Assembly: GCF_014652535.1 (NCBI RefSeq)
Contig: NZ_BMYZ01000003.1
Location: 434,001-498,000 of the forward strand
Source: Cellvibrio zantedeschiae
Lineage (GTDB): Bacteria > Pseudomonadota > Gammaproteobacteria > Pseudomonadales > Cellvibrionaceae
DNA length: 64,000 nt
Direction: 5' to 3'
Shown here: piece after piece, positions 1 through 10,660 of the stretch
Position numbering within the stretch: the first letter of the stretch is position 1
How the letters are laid out: each line of letters starts with the position of its first letter
The notes under the pieces: model-generated
Databases searched by the model: none
What the model was told of the DNA's origin: nothing
Seen by the model: the letters and a program-made list of their open reading frames with translations, nothing else
Made by a program: the position numbers and the translations under genes

Positions 1-85
1 CGTTGTAATGGGTCTGGTGGATGCATTGCCAATTATCGGTGTTGCAATTGGCTTGTACATCCTGTTCGCAGTTGTTGGCTCTTAA
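1..85 (+). CDS. atpE: ATP synthase subunit c, C-terminal end (partial)
   Basis: Only the last 27 codons are present, read in the frame beginning at base 2 and ending in TAA at 83-85. The visible residues (VVMGLVDALPIIG, then GLYILFAVVGS) match the second transmembrane helix and C-terminus of the F0 proteolipid c subunit, which forms the proton-driven rotor ring in the inner membrane. The next gene is atpF, the expected order in a gammaproteobacterial atp operon. The 5' part, including the ion-binding carboxylate, lies outside the window. Confidence 0.93.
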   Translation, partial: VVMGLVDALPIIGVAIGLYILFAVVGS

Positions 86-127
86 TCCACGCAACATAAT
101 TAAACCCTTTAACAAAGGCATTTAAAC

Positions 128-598
128 GTGAACATTAATGCAACGTTAATTGGCCAAATGGTGGCGTTTGTCATCTTTATTTATCTGACGAGCCGTTTTG
201 TGTGGCCACCCATTGTTGCGGCAATGGCTGAGCGTACCAAGCGTATCGCTGATGGCCTTCAGGCTGCGGATAGGGCTGAAAAAGATCTTGAATTAGCCAA
301 GCAAAAAGTAGTTGAACAGCTTTCTACTGCAAAGAAAGAAGCTGCCGCTATTGTTGATTTGGCAAACAAGCGTGCAATTGAAATTGTTGAAGAAGCAAAA
401 GCAAAAGCCCTTGTTGAAGCTGAGCGTGTGAAAGCCGCTGCCCAAGCTGAAATTGAGCAAAACGCTAGCCGTGCACGTGAAGAATTGCGTGCGAAGGTAG
501 TGACTCTTGCTCTTGCTGGTGCAGAAAAGATTCTCGAATCTTCTATCGACCAAAATGCTCACAACGAGTTGGTAAACAAACTCGCTGCGCAGCTTTAA
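128..598 (+). CDS. atpF: ATP synthase F0 subunit b
   Basis: This 156-residue protein is the peripheral stalk subunit b of the F-type ATP synthase and links the membrane sector to F1. One N-terminal membrane helix (about residues 5-25, containing [20 protein letters not shown]) is followed by a long charged, Ala/Glu/Lys-rich helix typical of the dimeric stator, with AGAEKILE near the C-terminus. The start is GTG at 128, chosen because [10 protein letters not shown] aligns with the normal b-subunit N-terminus; the ribosome binding site is weak (AAAGGCA). It lies 42 bp after atpE and 9 bp before atpH, in one operon. Confidence 0.97.
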   Translation: MNINATLIGQMVAFVIFIYLTSRFVWPPIVAAMAERTKRIADGLQAADRAEKDLELAKQKVVEQLSTAKKEAAAIVDLANKRAIEIVEEAKAKALVEAERVKAAAQAEIEQNASRAREELRAKVVTLALAGAEKILESSIDQNAHNELVNKLAAQL

Positions 599-607
599 GA
601 GGTAGAT

Positions 608-1144
608 ATGGCTGAACTAACCACCTTGGCTAGACCCTACGCCAAAGCCGCATTTGAATATGCCAAAGCTGCCAGTAAATTGCAGCAATGGTCTGAAGCA
701 TTGGAAGTATCAGCCGCAGTAGCAGAACAAGACCAGGTTAAAAAAGCGCTCGCCGCTTCTGGTCTTTCTGCCGAGCAGAAAGCTTCTGTGTTTGTACAAG
801 TTTGTGGTGAGCAGTTGGATGCAAATTTCAAAAATTTCATCCAGACCCTTGCGAGCAATAAGCGTTTGGCATTGATTCCTTACATCAAGGATTTGTTTGC
901 CAACCTGAAAGCGCAGCAAGAAAAAACTATTGATGTTGAGGTGACAGCGGCTTACGAGTTGCCTGTTGACTTAATTAACAAATTGGCCCAGTCCCTGAGC
1001 GCCAAGTTGGATCGTCAAGTGAATGTAAATGGCTCTGTTGATAAGAGCTTGCTGGGTGGTGCAATTATCCACACCGGCGACATGGTAATTGATGGTTCAG
1101 TCCGTGGCCGCTTGGCGAAACTCGCCGAAGCATTGAAATCCTAA
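608..1144 (+). CDS. atpH: ATP synthase F1 subunit delta
   Basis: This 178-residue protein is the F1 delta (OSCP-like) subunit that connects the peripheral stalk to the top of the alpha3beta3 hexamer. The N-terminal helical domain starts with [17 protein letters not shown], a family signature. The C-terminal part contains [22 protein letters not shown], matching the conserved end of the family (GG-x-x-I-x-x-GD-x-x-IDGS). It has the usual length. It starts 9 bp after atpF with AGAGGTAG as ribosome binding site and is followed 22 bp later by atpA, so all are presumably cotranscribed. Confidence 0.97.
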   Translation: MAELTTLARPYAKAAFEYAKAASKLQQWSEALEVSAAVAEQDQVKKALAASGLSAEQKASVFVQVCGEQLDANFKNFIQTLASNKRLALIPYIKDLFANLKAQQEKTIDVEVTAAYELPVDLINKLAQSLSAKLDRQVNVNGSVDKSLLGGAIIHTGDMVIDGSVRGRLAKLAEALKS

Positions 1145-1166
1145 TTTTAGGATCGAGGAACAGAGC

Positions 1167-2711
1167 ATGCAGCAACTGAATCCTTCTGAAATCAGTGAAA
1201 TTATCAAGAAGCGCATTGAGAGCCTTGAATTTTCTACAGAAGCGCAAAACGAAGGTACGGTCGTATCCGTAACCGACGGTATTATCCGCATTCATGGTCT
1301 CGCCGATGTTATGTACGGTGAGATGATTGAATTTGAAGGCGGCGTATATGGTATGGCACTGAACCTGGAGCGTGACTCCGTAGGTGCTGTAATCCTTGGC
1401 GACTACCGCAGCGTTGCGGAAGGTCAAACCTGTAAGTGTACCGGTCGTATTCTGGAAGTACCTGTTGGTCCAGAATTGTTGGGTCGCGTGGTTGATGCCT
1501 TGGGTAACCCAATTGACGGTAAAGGTCCATTGAACACCAAAATGACTGACGCAGTTGAAAAAATTGCTCCAGGCGTAATTTGGCGTAAATCAGTAGACCA
1601 ACCAGTACAAATTGGTTTGAAAGCAATTGATGCGATGGTACCAATCGGCCGCGGTCAACGTGAGTTGATCATCGGTGACCGTCAAATCGGTAAGACTGCC
1701 ATTGCTGTTGATGCCATCATCAACCAAAAAGGTTCTGGCATTAAGTGTATTTATGTAGCTATCGGCCAAAAAGCCTCTTCTATTGCGAGCGTTGTTCGTA
1801 AATTGGAAGAACACGGCGCTATGGATCACACAGTAGTGGTAGCCGCTACTGCATCTGACCCGGCCGCTATGCAATTCTTGGCAGCGTTCACCGGTTGCAC
1901 CATGGGTGAATACTTCCGCGATCGCGGCCAAGATGCATTGATCATTTATGACGACTTGACCAAACAAGCTTGGGCTTACCGTCAAATTTCTCTCTTGCTT
2001 CGTCGTCCACCAGGTCGTGAAGCTTACCCAGGCGACGTGTTCTATCTCCACAGCCGTCTGTTGGAACGTGCTTCTCGCGTGAGCGAAGACTACGTAGAGA
2101 AATTCACCAAGGGTGAAGTGAAAGGCCAAACCGGTTCTTTGACCGCATTGCCAATCATTGAAACCCAAGCAGGTGACGTATCTGCATTCGTACCAACCAA
2201 CGTAATTTCGATTACCGACGGCCAGATCTTCCTGGAATCGTCCATGTTCAACTCAGGCGTACGTCCTGCGATGAACGCCGGTATTTCGGTATCGCGTGTA
2301 GGTGGTGCTGCACAAACTAAAGTTATCAAGAAGTTGTCAGGCGGTATCCGTACTGCTTTGGCGCAATACCGCGAATTGGCTGCGTTCTCGCAGTTCGCAT
2401 CTGACCTCGACGAAGCTACTAAAGCTCAGTTGGATCACGGTCAACGCGTAACTGAGTTGATGAAGCAAAAGCAATTTGCTCCATTGAGCGTAGCGCAAAT
2501 GGCATTGGTATTGTTTGCTGCCAACGAAGGTCACTTGAAAGATATTCCGGTTAACAAAGTGCTCGACTTTGAAGCTGCTTTGCTCTCGTTCGCTAAATCG
2601 CAATACGCTGATGTGATCAATCACATCGACGCAACTGGCGATTGGAATGGCGAATTGGAAGGCAAGTTCAAAGAACTGGTTACCAAGCTTAAAGCTACTG
2701 GCACTTGGTAA
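1167..2711 (+). CDS. atpA: ATP synthase F1 subunit alpha
   Basis: This 514-residue protein is the non-catalytic nucleotide-binding alpha subunit of F1. The beta-barrel N-terminal domain is followed by the P-loop GDRQIGKTA near residue 170, the Walker B-like ALIIYDDL, and the alpha/beta signature [14 protein letters not shown] around residue 370. The length equals that of typical bacterial alpha subunits. GAGGAACAGAGC precedes the ATG as a good ribosome binding site. Codon use in the operon is biased toward a limited set, as expected for a highly expressed gene. Long antisense open frames across it are shadows. Confidence 0.98.
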   Translation: MQQLNPSEISEIIKKRIESLEFSTEAQNEGTVVSVTDGIIRIHGLADVMYGEMIEFEGGVYGMALNLERDSVGAVILGDYRSVAEGQTCKCTGRILEVPVGPELLGRVVDALGNPIDGKGPLNTKMTDAVEKIAPGVIWRKSVDQPVQIGLKAIDAMVPIGRGQRELIIGDRQIGKTAIAVDAIINQKGSGIKCIYVAIGQKASSIASVVRKLEEHGAMDHTVVVAATASDPAAMQFLAAFTGCTMGEYFRDRGQDALIIYDDLTKQAWAYRQISLLLRRPPGREAYPGDVFYLHSRLLERASRVSEDYVEKFTKGEVKGQTGSLTALPIIETQAGDVSAFVPTNVISITDGQIFLESSMFNSGVRPAMNAGISVSRVGGAAQTKVIKKLSGGIRTALAQYRELAAFSQFASDLDEATKAQLDHGQRVTELMKQKQFAPLSVAQMALVLFAANEGHLKDIPVNKVLDFEAALLSFAKSQYADVINHIDATGDWNGELEGKFKELVTKLKATGTW

Positions 2712-2769
2712 TAGCCGTTAACAGGAGGCCGCAGAAAGCGCGGTCTCAATCTCTCAAGAGCATTTGAGT

Positions 2770-3633
2770 ATGGCAGGCACTAAAGAAATCCGGACGCAAA
2801 TTGCAAGCGTCAAAAGCACGCAGAAAATTACCAGCGCAATGGAAATGGTTGCCGCTAGTAAAATGCGTCGTGCGCAAGAGCGCATGCAGCTGGGTAAGCC
2901 TTACGCCAGTCGCATGCGCGATGTAATCGGGCACTTGGCTAACGCCAATCCCGAATACAAACACCGTTTTATGCTGGAACGTCCAGTGAAGCGTGTGGGT
3001 TTTGTCATAGTGTCCAGTGATCGCGGTCTTTGCGGCGGCTTGAACGTTAACGTGTTCAAAGCAGCCATCAAATCCATGAAGTCCTTTGCCGATCAAGGCA
3101 TAGGTGTGGATTTGTGCTTGATAGGCGCAAAAGCCGGTGCTTTCTTCAAGAGTTTTGGTGGCAACATTGTTGCTGCAACTCGCGATTTAGGTGAAGCACC
3201 CGCCATTGCCGATTTGATCGGTGGCGTAAAGGTGATGTTGGACGCGTTTGAAGAAGGCAAGATCGACAAGCTGTTTGTGGTGAGCAACGAATTCGTTAAC
3301 ACCATGACCCAGACACCACGTGTACAGCAATTGTTACCTTTGTTGGCCGATGAGAACAGCAAGCTTAAGCATCACTGGGATTACTTGTATGAACCCGATG
3401 CTGAATTCTTGTTGAAAGGCTTGTTGACTCGTTTCATTGAATCGCAGGTATATCAAGCAGTGGTTGAAAACGCCGCTGCCGAACAAGCCGCGCGTATGAT
3501 TGCAATGAAGAGTGCAACCGACAACGCCGGCGATTTGATCAACAGTTTGAAACTGATTTACAACAAGGCGCGTCAAGCGGCCATTACCCAAGAGATCTCC
3601 GAGATCGTGGGTGGTGCGGCAGCGGTTTCTTAA
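2770..3633 (+). CDS. atpG: ATP synthase F1 subunit gamma
   Basis: This protein of about 287 residues is the central rotor shaft of F1. It begins [19 protein letters not shown], the conserved N-terminal helix. It carries [11 protein letters not shown] and ends in a conserved C-terminal helix ([19 protein letters not shown]) that enters the alpha3beta3 cavity. The ATG at 2770 is preferred over an in-frame TTG at 2764 because family members begin at M-A-G. A short imperfect hairpin sits in the 58 bp atpA-atpG spacer. It lies between atpA and atpD as usual. Confidence 0.97.
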   Translation: MAGTKEIRTQIASVKSTQKITSAMEMVAASKMRRAQERMQLGKPYASRMRDVIGHLANANPEYKHRFMLERPVKRVGFVIVSSDRGLCGGLNVNVFKAAIKSMKSFADQGIGVDLCLIGAKAGAFFKSFGGNIVAATRDLGEAPAIADLIGGVKVMLDAFEEGKIDKLFVVSNEFVNTMTQTPRVQQLLPLLADENSKLKHHWDYLYEPDAEFLLKGLLTRFIESQVYQAVVENAAAEQAARMIAMKSATDNAGDLINSLKLIYNKARQAAITQEISEIVGGAAAVS

Positions 3634-3703
3634 GACGCGAACCGACAAAATTAGTTTTTATTGATTTTTAACCTTCAGATGTACTTTGTGAAAAAGCATC
3701 TGA

Positions 3704-5110
<1,407 letters not shown>

Positions 5111-5116
5111 TGTGAT

Positions 5117-5139
5117 GGGGCAGGTTTTTCCCCTGCCCC
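5117..5139 (+). other. Intercistronic GC-rich hairpin between atpD and atpC
   Basis: GGGGCAGG (5117-5124) is perfectly complementary to CCTGCCCC (5132-5139) with a 7-base loop. No run of T follows on the plus strand, so it does not look like a normal intrinsic terminator. It may adjust the amount of epsilon subunit through attenuation or mRNA processing and stability; that is inference. Confidence 0.6.
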
Positions 5140-5177
5140 GTTAACCGTGAGTTTGAAATTCATCAAGAGAGACAGAT

Positions 5178-5603
5178 ATGGCCATGACTGTTCAATGCAA
5201 TATCGTCAGCGCTGAGCGCGAGATTTTCTCTGGCTTGGTCGAAATGTTGATTGCTACAGGCACCATAGGTGAAGTTGGTATTACCTACGGCCACGCGCCA
5301 TTGTTGACTGGTTTGAAACCAGGCCCAATTCGCGTGATCAAGCAAGACGGTACCGAGGAAATCTATTACGTGTCTGGCGGCTTTCTGGAAGTACAGCCCT
5401 ACCATATCAGCGTATTGGCAGACACTGCCCTGCGCGCCGATGACGTAGACGAAGCTGCTGCCCTGCAAGCCCAGCAACACGCTCAACAAGAGTTGGCGAA
5501 CAAAGGCGGTGAGTTTGATTACTCGCGCGCTGCCATCCAATTGGCAGAAGCCTCAGCTCAATTGCGTACCTTGCAAGCCATCAAGAAAAAGGCTGGCAAG
5601 TAA
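5178..5603 (+). CDS. atpC: ATP synthase F1 subunit epsilon
   Basis: This 141-residue protein is the epsilon subunit, attached to gamma at the foot of the rotor; it couples and can inhibit ATPase activity. The beta-sandwich N-terminal domain carries [10 protein letters not shown] and [19 protein letters not shown], both family hallmarks, and [11 protein letters not shown] follows. The C-terminal two-helix part is present ([15 protein letters not shown] to KAGK). ATG 5178 follows AAGAGAGACAG; a second in-frame ATG two codons later is possible. It is the last gene of the operon and is followed by a clear terminator. Confidence 0.97.
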   Translation: MAMTVQCNIVSAEREIFSGLVEMLIATGTIGEVGITYGHAPLLTGLKPGPIRVIKQDGTEEIYYVSGGFLEVQPYHISVLADTALRADDVDEAAALQAQQHAQQELANKGGEFDYSRAAIQLAEASAQLRTLQAIKKKAGK

Positions 5604-5620
5604 TAAGCAAGATGTAAAAC

Positions 5621-5650
5621 AAAAAGGCGACTTTCGAGTCGCCTTTTTTA
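5621..5650 (+). terminator. Intrinsic terminator of the atp operon
   Basis: AAAAAGGCGAC, a short TTTCGA loop region and GTCGCCTTTTTTT form a six-base-pair GC-rich stem followed by seven T residues, placed 18 bp after the atpC stop. A-runs on the other side would also allow termination of minus-strand transcripts. Confidence 0.9.
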
Positions 5651-5941
5651 TTTCCGCAGATGATGACATGCTCATTTTATTGTTTTCATCACCTGAAAAA
5701 TTAAGAGCCTAAAAAATACATCCAATAAAAATGATAGGCAGAATGCACGCGAATCTGGATTTATAGTAAGCCCAGATAAGAAAAGACATGCTGGCACCTT
5801 GGGTTAAAAGCATCATTGGAGCTTATCGTACGCAAGAACGTCATCATGACTTCATAATCTGGGCACAGCCGCGCGCAAAGCGCTAGAATGCGCGCATTCC
5901 CATTTATTCTCAGTCAAATTTTTCATCGTAAAGGAATCATC
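5651..5941. other. Non-coding spacer upstream of glmU
   Basis: This stretch between the atp terminator and the glmU start holds no convincing gene. A TAGAAT at 5884-5889 could be a -10 element, but no well-spaced -35 was found. GC-rich alternations (GCCGCGCGC, AATGCGCGC) lie just before it. The ribosome binding site AAAGGAATCATC immediately precedes glmU. Confidence 0.5.
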
Positions 5942-7303
5942 ATGCTCGACATTCTCATTCTCGCCGCTGGTAAAGGCACTCGCATGCGTTCAGATCTCCC
6001 CAAGGTCTTGCACCCTATCGGTGGCAAAGCCCTGGTGCAACACGTAGCGGAAACGGCGCGTCAGGTGGGCGGTGAGCAACTGCTGATTATTGTCGGTCAT
6101 GGTGCAGAAAAAGTGGAAGAACGCATGGCCGCGCCTGATGTGAAATTTGTGTTGCAAGCGCAACAACTCGGCACCGGTCACGCGGTGCAACAAGCCCTGC
6201 CGCAATTGCGTAATGACGCTACCGTATTAATTCTCTACGGCGATGTTCCGCTCACCCGCGCTGAAACCCTGCAAAAATTAATTGCGGGCGTGAGCGAAAC
6301 CCAAATGGGCTTGCTTACCGTAAACATGCAAGATCCCACCGGTTATGGCCGCATAGTGCGCGATGCTTCCGGCGCAGTCACAGAGATTGTTGAACACAAA
6401 GACGCGAGTGATGAGCAAAAGAAAATTGCTGAAATTAATACCGGAATCATGGCGGTAAAAGCAAAGCATTTACAAAAGTGGTTGCCCGCGTTGAAGAACA
6501 ATAACGCGCAAGGCGAATACTATCTCACCGATATTATTGCCATGGCGAAAGCCGATGGTGTTGCGATTCATGTTGAACAACCCAACGCAGTAGAAGAAGT
6601 AGAAGGCATTAACAATCGCCAACAACAAGCCGCGCTGGAGCGCTTTTACCAAAAGCAAAAAGCCAATGATTTGATGGTTGCTGGTGTGACTTTGCTCGAC
6701 CCGGCGCGTATTGATATTCGCGGCAATTTAACCGTAGGCCGCGATGTTGTTATTGATGTGAACTGCGTATTTGAAGGCGAAGTGGAATTGGGTGATGGCG
6801 TAGTGCTGGAACCAAACTGCGTAATTGTTAACAGCAAAATCGGCGCGGGCAGCCACATCAAAGCTTACACACACATTGAAGATTCTGTACTCGCTGCAGA
6901 TTGTGATATTGGCCCTTACGCTCGCTTGCGTCCGGGTACAAATTTGGCAGACGGCGTAAAAATCGGTAACTTCGTGGAAACCAAAAAAGCGGTAATTGCG
7001 AAGGGCAGTAAAGTAAATCATCTGTCTTATGTTGGTGACGCAATTGTCGGTAGTAACGTAAACGTGGGAGCGGGCACCATCACCTGCAATTACGACGGCG
7101 TGAATAAATCCAAAACCGAAATTGGCGATAATGTTTTTGTCGGCTCTAATTCCGCGTTAGTTGCGCCAGTAAAATTAGGCGCAGGCAGTACGATTGGCGC
7201 GGGTTCGGTAATTACTAAAGATGTAGAAGCTGCCGAGTTGGCGATTGGTCGCGGCAAGCAACGAAATATCCAGGGTTGGGAGCGCCCGGTTAAGAAAAAA
7301 TAA
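5942..7303 (+). CDS. glmU: Bifunctional UDP-N-acetylglucosamine pyrophosphorylase / glucosamine-1-phosphate N-acetyltransferase
   Basis: This protein of about 453 residues makes UDP-GlcNAc for peptidoglycan and lipopolysaccharide: it acetylates glucosamine-1-phosphate and transfers UMP to it. The N-terminal nucleotidyltransferase domain has LAAGKGTRM (residues 7-15) and LYGDVPL; the C-terminal left-handed beta-helix has hexapeptide repeats and GAGTITCNYDG, the acetyl-CoA binding region. ATG 5942 is chosen over a longer in-frame extension at 5888 because the family begins M-L-D-I-L-I-L-A-A-G and AAAGGA precedes it. In related bacteria glmU lies next to glmR-glmS; here about 10.7 kb separates it from glmR. 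Confidence 0.97.
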   Translation: MLDILILAAGKGTRMRSDLPKVLHPIGGKALVQHVAETARQVGGEQLLIIVGHGAEKVEERMAAPDVKFVLQAQQLGTGHAVQQALPQLRNDATVLILYGDVPLTRAETLQKLIAGVSETQMGLLTVNMQDPTGYGRIVRDASGAVTEIVEHKDASDEQKKIAEINTGIMAVKAKHLQKWLPALKNNNAQGEYYLTDIIAMAKADGVAIHVEQPNAVEEVEGINNRQQQAALERFYQKQKANDLMVAGVTLLDPARIDIRGNLTVGRDVVIDVNCVFEGEVELGDGVVLEPNCVIVNSKIGAGSHIKAYTHIEDSVLAADCDIGPYARLRPGTNLADGVKIGNFVETKKAVIAKGSKVNHLSYVGDAIVGSNVNVGAGTITCNYDGVNKSKTEIGDNVFVGSNSALVAPVKLGAGSTIGAGSVITKDVEAAELAIGRGKQRNIQGWERPVKKK

Positions 7304-7330
7304 TATTGATACATTGCTCATTAGAAAATA

Positions 7331-7360
7331 AAAAGGCGCGATTAAATCGCGCCTTTTTAT
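7331..7360. terminator. Bidirectional terminator between glmU and the convergent gene
   Basis: AAAAGGCGCGATT and AATCGCGCCTTTTT form an eight-base-pair GC-rich stem flanked by A and T runs, between the glmU stop and the minus-strand gene ending at 7380. Both convergent transcripts could stop here. Confidence 0.9.
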
Positions 7361-7379
7361 TTTCCGCTTAGTCGGAGAA

Positions 7380-8090
7380 TCAGTGCAGGTTTAATTGACC
7401 CCCCTTGATTTCCAAAGTGTCTGCTGATCGCTTGAGAAGTTGTTCCAGATTAGCTTTTGCGTGGTTTTGGAAATGTGTCTGCGCTTGCGGATTTGGTGTC
7501 TTCGTTAGTGCCATCTGGGCAGTGGTCATAAACATGCCCATCATTGCCAGTTGTTCATAGGCTTGGCGTTTTTGTGATGGCGATGCCTTTGCAAATTTAT
7601 GCGAACTGGCGAGTGATGCGCGCAATTGTTTGGTCAATGCGATGAAATCTTCGTCAGCTGGTAATGCTGTGTCCTTCATGGCAATGTAATTGCCGACCAG
7701 AAAAGCTGCCAGTGCTGCGGCTACATCATCCTTCGGTAAGCCAAGTCGCGCAGCGACTTGCTCAAAGTTAGTTAGCGATTCGGTGAAAATTTGCGTGAGT
7801 TGAGCCTGCGCGCCACCCGGATAGCGCGCTGCCAAATCTGCGGCAGTGGTGGAGCGACCAACGCGCGGTGCTAAAGTAGATACTTCTGAAGATGCGGCTT
7901 CACCGCTCGCGTTGTTCAGCACCGAAAAGTTAAGAAAGCTATTGGCAGCGTAGTTAACTTGGGGAACACCATAAGTGGCGTAATCGGCGCCTAACCATTG
8001 GGCATGGGCGGAAGAATTGATCAGGTAGAGAAGCGTAACTGCAACAGTAGTTTTTATTAAGCGAATAAATTGGTTAATTGTGGCGTCCAT
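7380..8090 (-). CDS. Secreted helical protein, DUF6683-like
   Basis: This protein of about 236 residues has a signal peptide (INQFIRLIKTTVAVTLLYL, cleavage near SSAHAQ). The rest is mostly helical, with a conserved-looking core RLGLPKDDVAAALAAFLVGN and a C-terminal region around RQAYEQLAMMGMFM. It resembles the DUF6683 family, which has no known function; the assignment is from memory of the pattern. ATG 8090 is chosen because GGAGGG sits just upstream and the signal peptide begins there, whereas the longer open frame has no such signal. It is the last minus-strand gene downstream of the SapC-like and halogenase genes, though a 219 bp gap separates it. Confidence 0.6.
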   Translation of the reverse strand: MDATINQFIRLIKTTVAVTLLYLINSSAHAQWLGADYATYGVPQVNYAANSFLNFSVLNNASGEAASSEVSTLAPRVGRSTTAADLAARYPGGAQAQLTQIFTESLTNFEQVAARLGLPKDDVAAALAAFLVGNYIAMKDTALPADEDFIALTKQLRASLASSHKFAKASPSQKRQAYEQLAMMGMFMTTAQMALTKTPNPQAQTHFQNHAKANLEQLLKRSADTLEIKGGQLNLH

Positions 8091-8309
8091 ATGTTCCCTC
8101 CTAATCAATGATAAATATCCAGAAGTAAATTCTCGGGCAAAATTTTGCAATCCGACAATTAAAGCACGTCGTAAATAAACGACTAGCAAAACGGATTAAT
8201 TTATATCGTTTAGAGGTGACTTAATCAATATGAGTTTCGCGCCATTTTTTTCACACAGGTTTAATCTGACTAACTTCGCGTTATCCTAATAATTCAAGTG
8301 CGATTAGTA

Positions 8310-8999
8310 TCAGGTTGTTTCAGTTTTACTTAACAAAGCCTGATTGCGCATATGCGCGAGCGAATTAAATTGCTTGAGCGAACCTGCAACCAAATAAGCC
8401 AGCTGCATATAACCCGAGCGAAAAAATTCAATGACTTTTGCATCATCTAATTGATGAAGTGAATCCAGGCTAATGCTGTATAAACCTTTTAATGAGATCC
8501 GCTCGCCCTTCTCAAAACTAAAATCCAAATCAACCGGTTCAATTAATTGATTTTCTGTCATGGCTTTAATAAACGCCTGGTTTTGTTCCTGTCCGATATG
8601 CAATTTGCCTAACGTGTGTTGTACCTTACGTAGGCACTCAGCAGGTTGACGGCTTGCCGTAAATAAAGCTTCGCCCTCTGTGCTACTAAAACGGGGATTG
8701 TCCCTGTCTATAGCAATTTGCTGGTCGGAAATATAAAAGCCCTGGCATTGCAGTGACAGTGGAACGAAACCACCCCGTTGCGCAAGATTTTTAATGGGTG
8801 GCTCACCAGATTTCATGCTCAAAATTACAACGGCAAAAAATTCACCTGTCTCCGAATTTTTGGTCAGCATGATGGGCAATGAATTAGCCGCCTCAAAAAA
8901 CTCGCTCGTAATGACCGATGTAAAATGCGGCGTTTCACCTTGGGCTATCAAACGCAAATCCTGATGTTGGTCAGCAGACAGTAATTCAAAACGGGCCAC
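8310..8999 (-). CDS. SapC-like family protein
   Basis: This 229-residue soluble protein resembles the SapC family found beside TonB receptors and tryptophan-halogenase-like genes in Caulobacter- and Xanthomonas-type bacteria. Visible family-like features are an early FELLSADQHQDLRL, the central LAQRGGFVPLSLQCQGFYI (family members have a YIP..L..YPF motif here) and SLDSLHQLDDAKVIEFFRSG near the C-terminus. No signal peptide is visible. It starts 18 bp downstream of the halogenase stop on the same strand, so the two are probably one transcript. The biochemical role is unknown; the name is historical, from a Campylobacter S-layer-related protein. Confidence 0.7.
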   Translation of the reverse strand: MARFELLSADQHQDLRLIAQGETPHFTSVITSEFFEAANSLPIMLTKNSETGEFFAVVILSMKSGEPPIKNLAQRGGFVPLSLQCQGFYISDQQIAIDRDNPRFSSTEGEALFTASRQPAECLRKVQHTLGKLHIGQEQNQAFIKAMTENQLIEPVDLDFSFEKGERISLKGLYSISLDSLHQLDDAKVIEFFRSGYMQLAYLVAGSLKQFNSLAHMRNQALLSKTETT

Positions 9000-9017
9000 G
9001 AATTTCTCCGGAATCAG

Positions 9018-10565
9018 TTAAACAGTTTGTAAACCGCGCTCATGTATTTTCATGATTAAGTCGCGATGATAAGGCAAGGATAAGCCCAGCTTTTCTGTCA
9101 GGTTTCTATTCTCGCGCAACAAGCGTTCGGCGTATTTGGCGGTGTTTTGCAAAGTATCCGCTTCAACCTGAGTTTTAAATTTCATACCGTAGAGAACATA
9201 TTGATAACTCGCGGCCGGAAAAATTTCTTCGACTTGGTTGAACTCATCATGAAACCAGGGCGACTGATAACTCCACAATAACAATAATTCTTTTAACCTG
9301 TCGGGTATGGAAGATGGATCGAGATTGTCGCGCCAAAAATCGGAATCGCGGCGTTGGGTCAACACATAATGCAATTTTAGAAAATCGATTATTCTGCCCC
9401 AGCGATAAAGCGTGGTTGCATTAAAACGTTTTGCCACTATGTCCATCACCTCGCGGCAAACCGGCAATTGTTCGGCAATCAGTTTTGCGGATAACTCAAT
9501 CATCACAATCGCAGAGGCTTCAAGCGGCTCCATAAATCCTGCGGATAAACCCACAGCAACACAATTATTTTTCCAGAAGGTTTCGCGATGACCTGCACGA
9601 ATTTTTATTTTTCGAGCCGATACAGAATCTTTTCCAATATAAGCAGCCAATTCGCGCTCTGCTTGTTCATCGCTAATATGTTGGCTTGAATAAACATGCC
9701 CTACGCCGCGCCGCGTAGGTAGGCCTATATCCCAAATCCAGCCGGCGCTTTGTGCAGTTGAAATTGTATGGGTGGCAATCGGGGAAAATTCATTTTCATA
9801 AGGCACTTGTACCGCAAGCGCTGTATCGCAAAATAAAATATCTTTGCAATCTTTAAAGGGAACTTGCATGGCGTCGCCAATTAAAAGCGCGCGAAAGCCA
9901 GTGCAATCAATAAATAAATCACCGGCAATTTCCTGATCTCCATTCAATACCAATCTATCAATATCACCTGAGTCGGTTAATTTGACTTGGGTGACGTCGG
10001 CAATGCGGTGCTGGACATTTAATTGTTTGCAGGCGTGTTGCTGTAAAAAAACGGCAAATTTTCCAGCGTCTAGATGGTAAGCATAATTAGCGACAGCTTC
10101 GAATTCTGCATGACTAATCGTTTTGGGTGCGAGGCCTTTTTGGCAAATGACACCTTGTGGACAAACCGCATCACAAAAATTTTGTTCACTGCTTTTATGC
10201 AAGTTTTGCTGCAACCAATGAGGCACCAAATTAGTGTGCGAAAAACCTTGCGGCAGCATTAGAGGATGAAAATAAGCATCACTGGCTTGGCCAGTGGTCC
10301 AGCGTGAAAATAGCGCGCCTTGTTTGAAAGCGGCATCGCACTGCCGGAAAAATTCTGTTTCGGAAACGCCAATGCGCGATAAAGTACTGCGCATGGTTGG
10401 CCAGGTTCCTTCGCCGACACCAATGGTTGGAGTGTTTGCGGATTCAATGAGCGTCACGCTAAAGCCCGAAGCTTCGCGACCTTTGTGCCGCGCTGCGATA
10501 ATGCAAGCGGTTAACCAGCCGGCTGTGCCGCCACCGACGACGACGATTTTTTTTATGGGTTTCAT
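9018..10565 (-). CDS. Flavin-dependent tryptophan-halogenase-like protein
   Basis: This 515-residue protein belongs to the flavin-dependent halogenase / tryptophan 7-halogenase family. VVGGGTAGWL (residues 9-18) is the FAD-binding GxGxxG segment and GVGEGTWPTM follows near residue 50. K81 in AAFKQGALFSRW sits where the catalytic lysine of PrnA-type enzymes lies. The WxWxIP signature appears in altered form as WIWDIGLP. Such proteins next to TonB receptors are widespread in glycan-degrading bacteria and mostly untested, so a true halogenating reaction is not assured. The following gene is SapC-like. A terminator separates it from the upstream TonB receptor gene. FADH2 would have to come from a separate reductase, which is not nearby. 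Confidence 0.85.
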   Translation of the reverse strand: MKPIKKIVVVGGGTAGWLTACIIAARHKGREASGFSVTLIESANTPTIGVGEGTWPTMRSTLSRIGVSETEFFRQCDAAFKQGALFSRWTTGQASDAYFHPLMLPQGFSHTNLVPHWLQQNLHKSSEQNFCDAVCPQGVICQKGLAPKTISHAEFEAVANYAYHLDAGKFAVFLQQHACKQLNVQHRIADVTQVKLTDSGDIDRLVLNGDQEIAGDLFIDCTGFRALLIGDAMQVPFKDCKDILFCDTALAVQVPYENEFSPIATHTISTAQSAGWIWDIGLPTRRGVGHVYSSQHISDEQAERELAAYIGKDSVSARKIKIRAGHRETFWKNNCVAVGLSAGFMEPLEASAIVMIELSAKLIAEQLPVCREVMDIVAKRFNATTLYRWGRIIDFLKLHYVLTQRRDSDFWRDNLDPSSIPDRLKELLLLWSYQSPWFHDEFNQVEEIFPAASYQYVLYGMKFKTQVEADTLQNTAKYAERLLRENRNLTEKLGLSLPYHRDLIMKIHERGLQTV

Positions 10566-10601
10566 AATGTAATTATTTTTTATTTAAACAAGTATCGTTC
10601 T

Positions 10602-10638
10602 AAAAACAAAAAGGGAACCAGCTCAAAGAGCTGATTCC
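10602..10638 (-). terminator. Intrinsic terminator after the TonB receptor gene
   Basis: On the minus strand GGAATCAGCTC, a TTT loop and GAGCTGGTTCC form a stem of about ten pairs with one mismatch, followed by CCTTTTTGTTTTT. It lies just downstream of the receptor stop, so the receptor and halogenase are probably separate or only partly linked transcription units. Confidence 0.8.
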
Positions 10639-10660
10639 AAAGGGGTAAGCAACAACAAAA

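Noticed and set aside
1590-2168. Long minus-strand open frame opposite atpA
   Set aside because: It is antisense to a highly conserved, highly expressed gene, and its translation is low in protein-like pattern. It is a codon-bias shadow.
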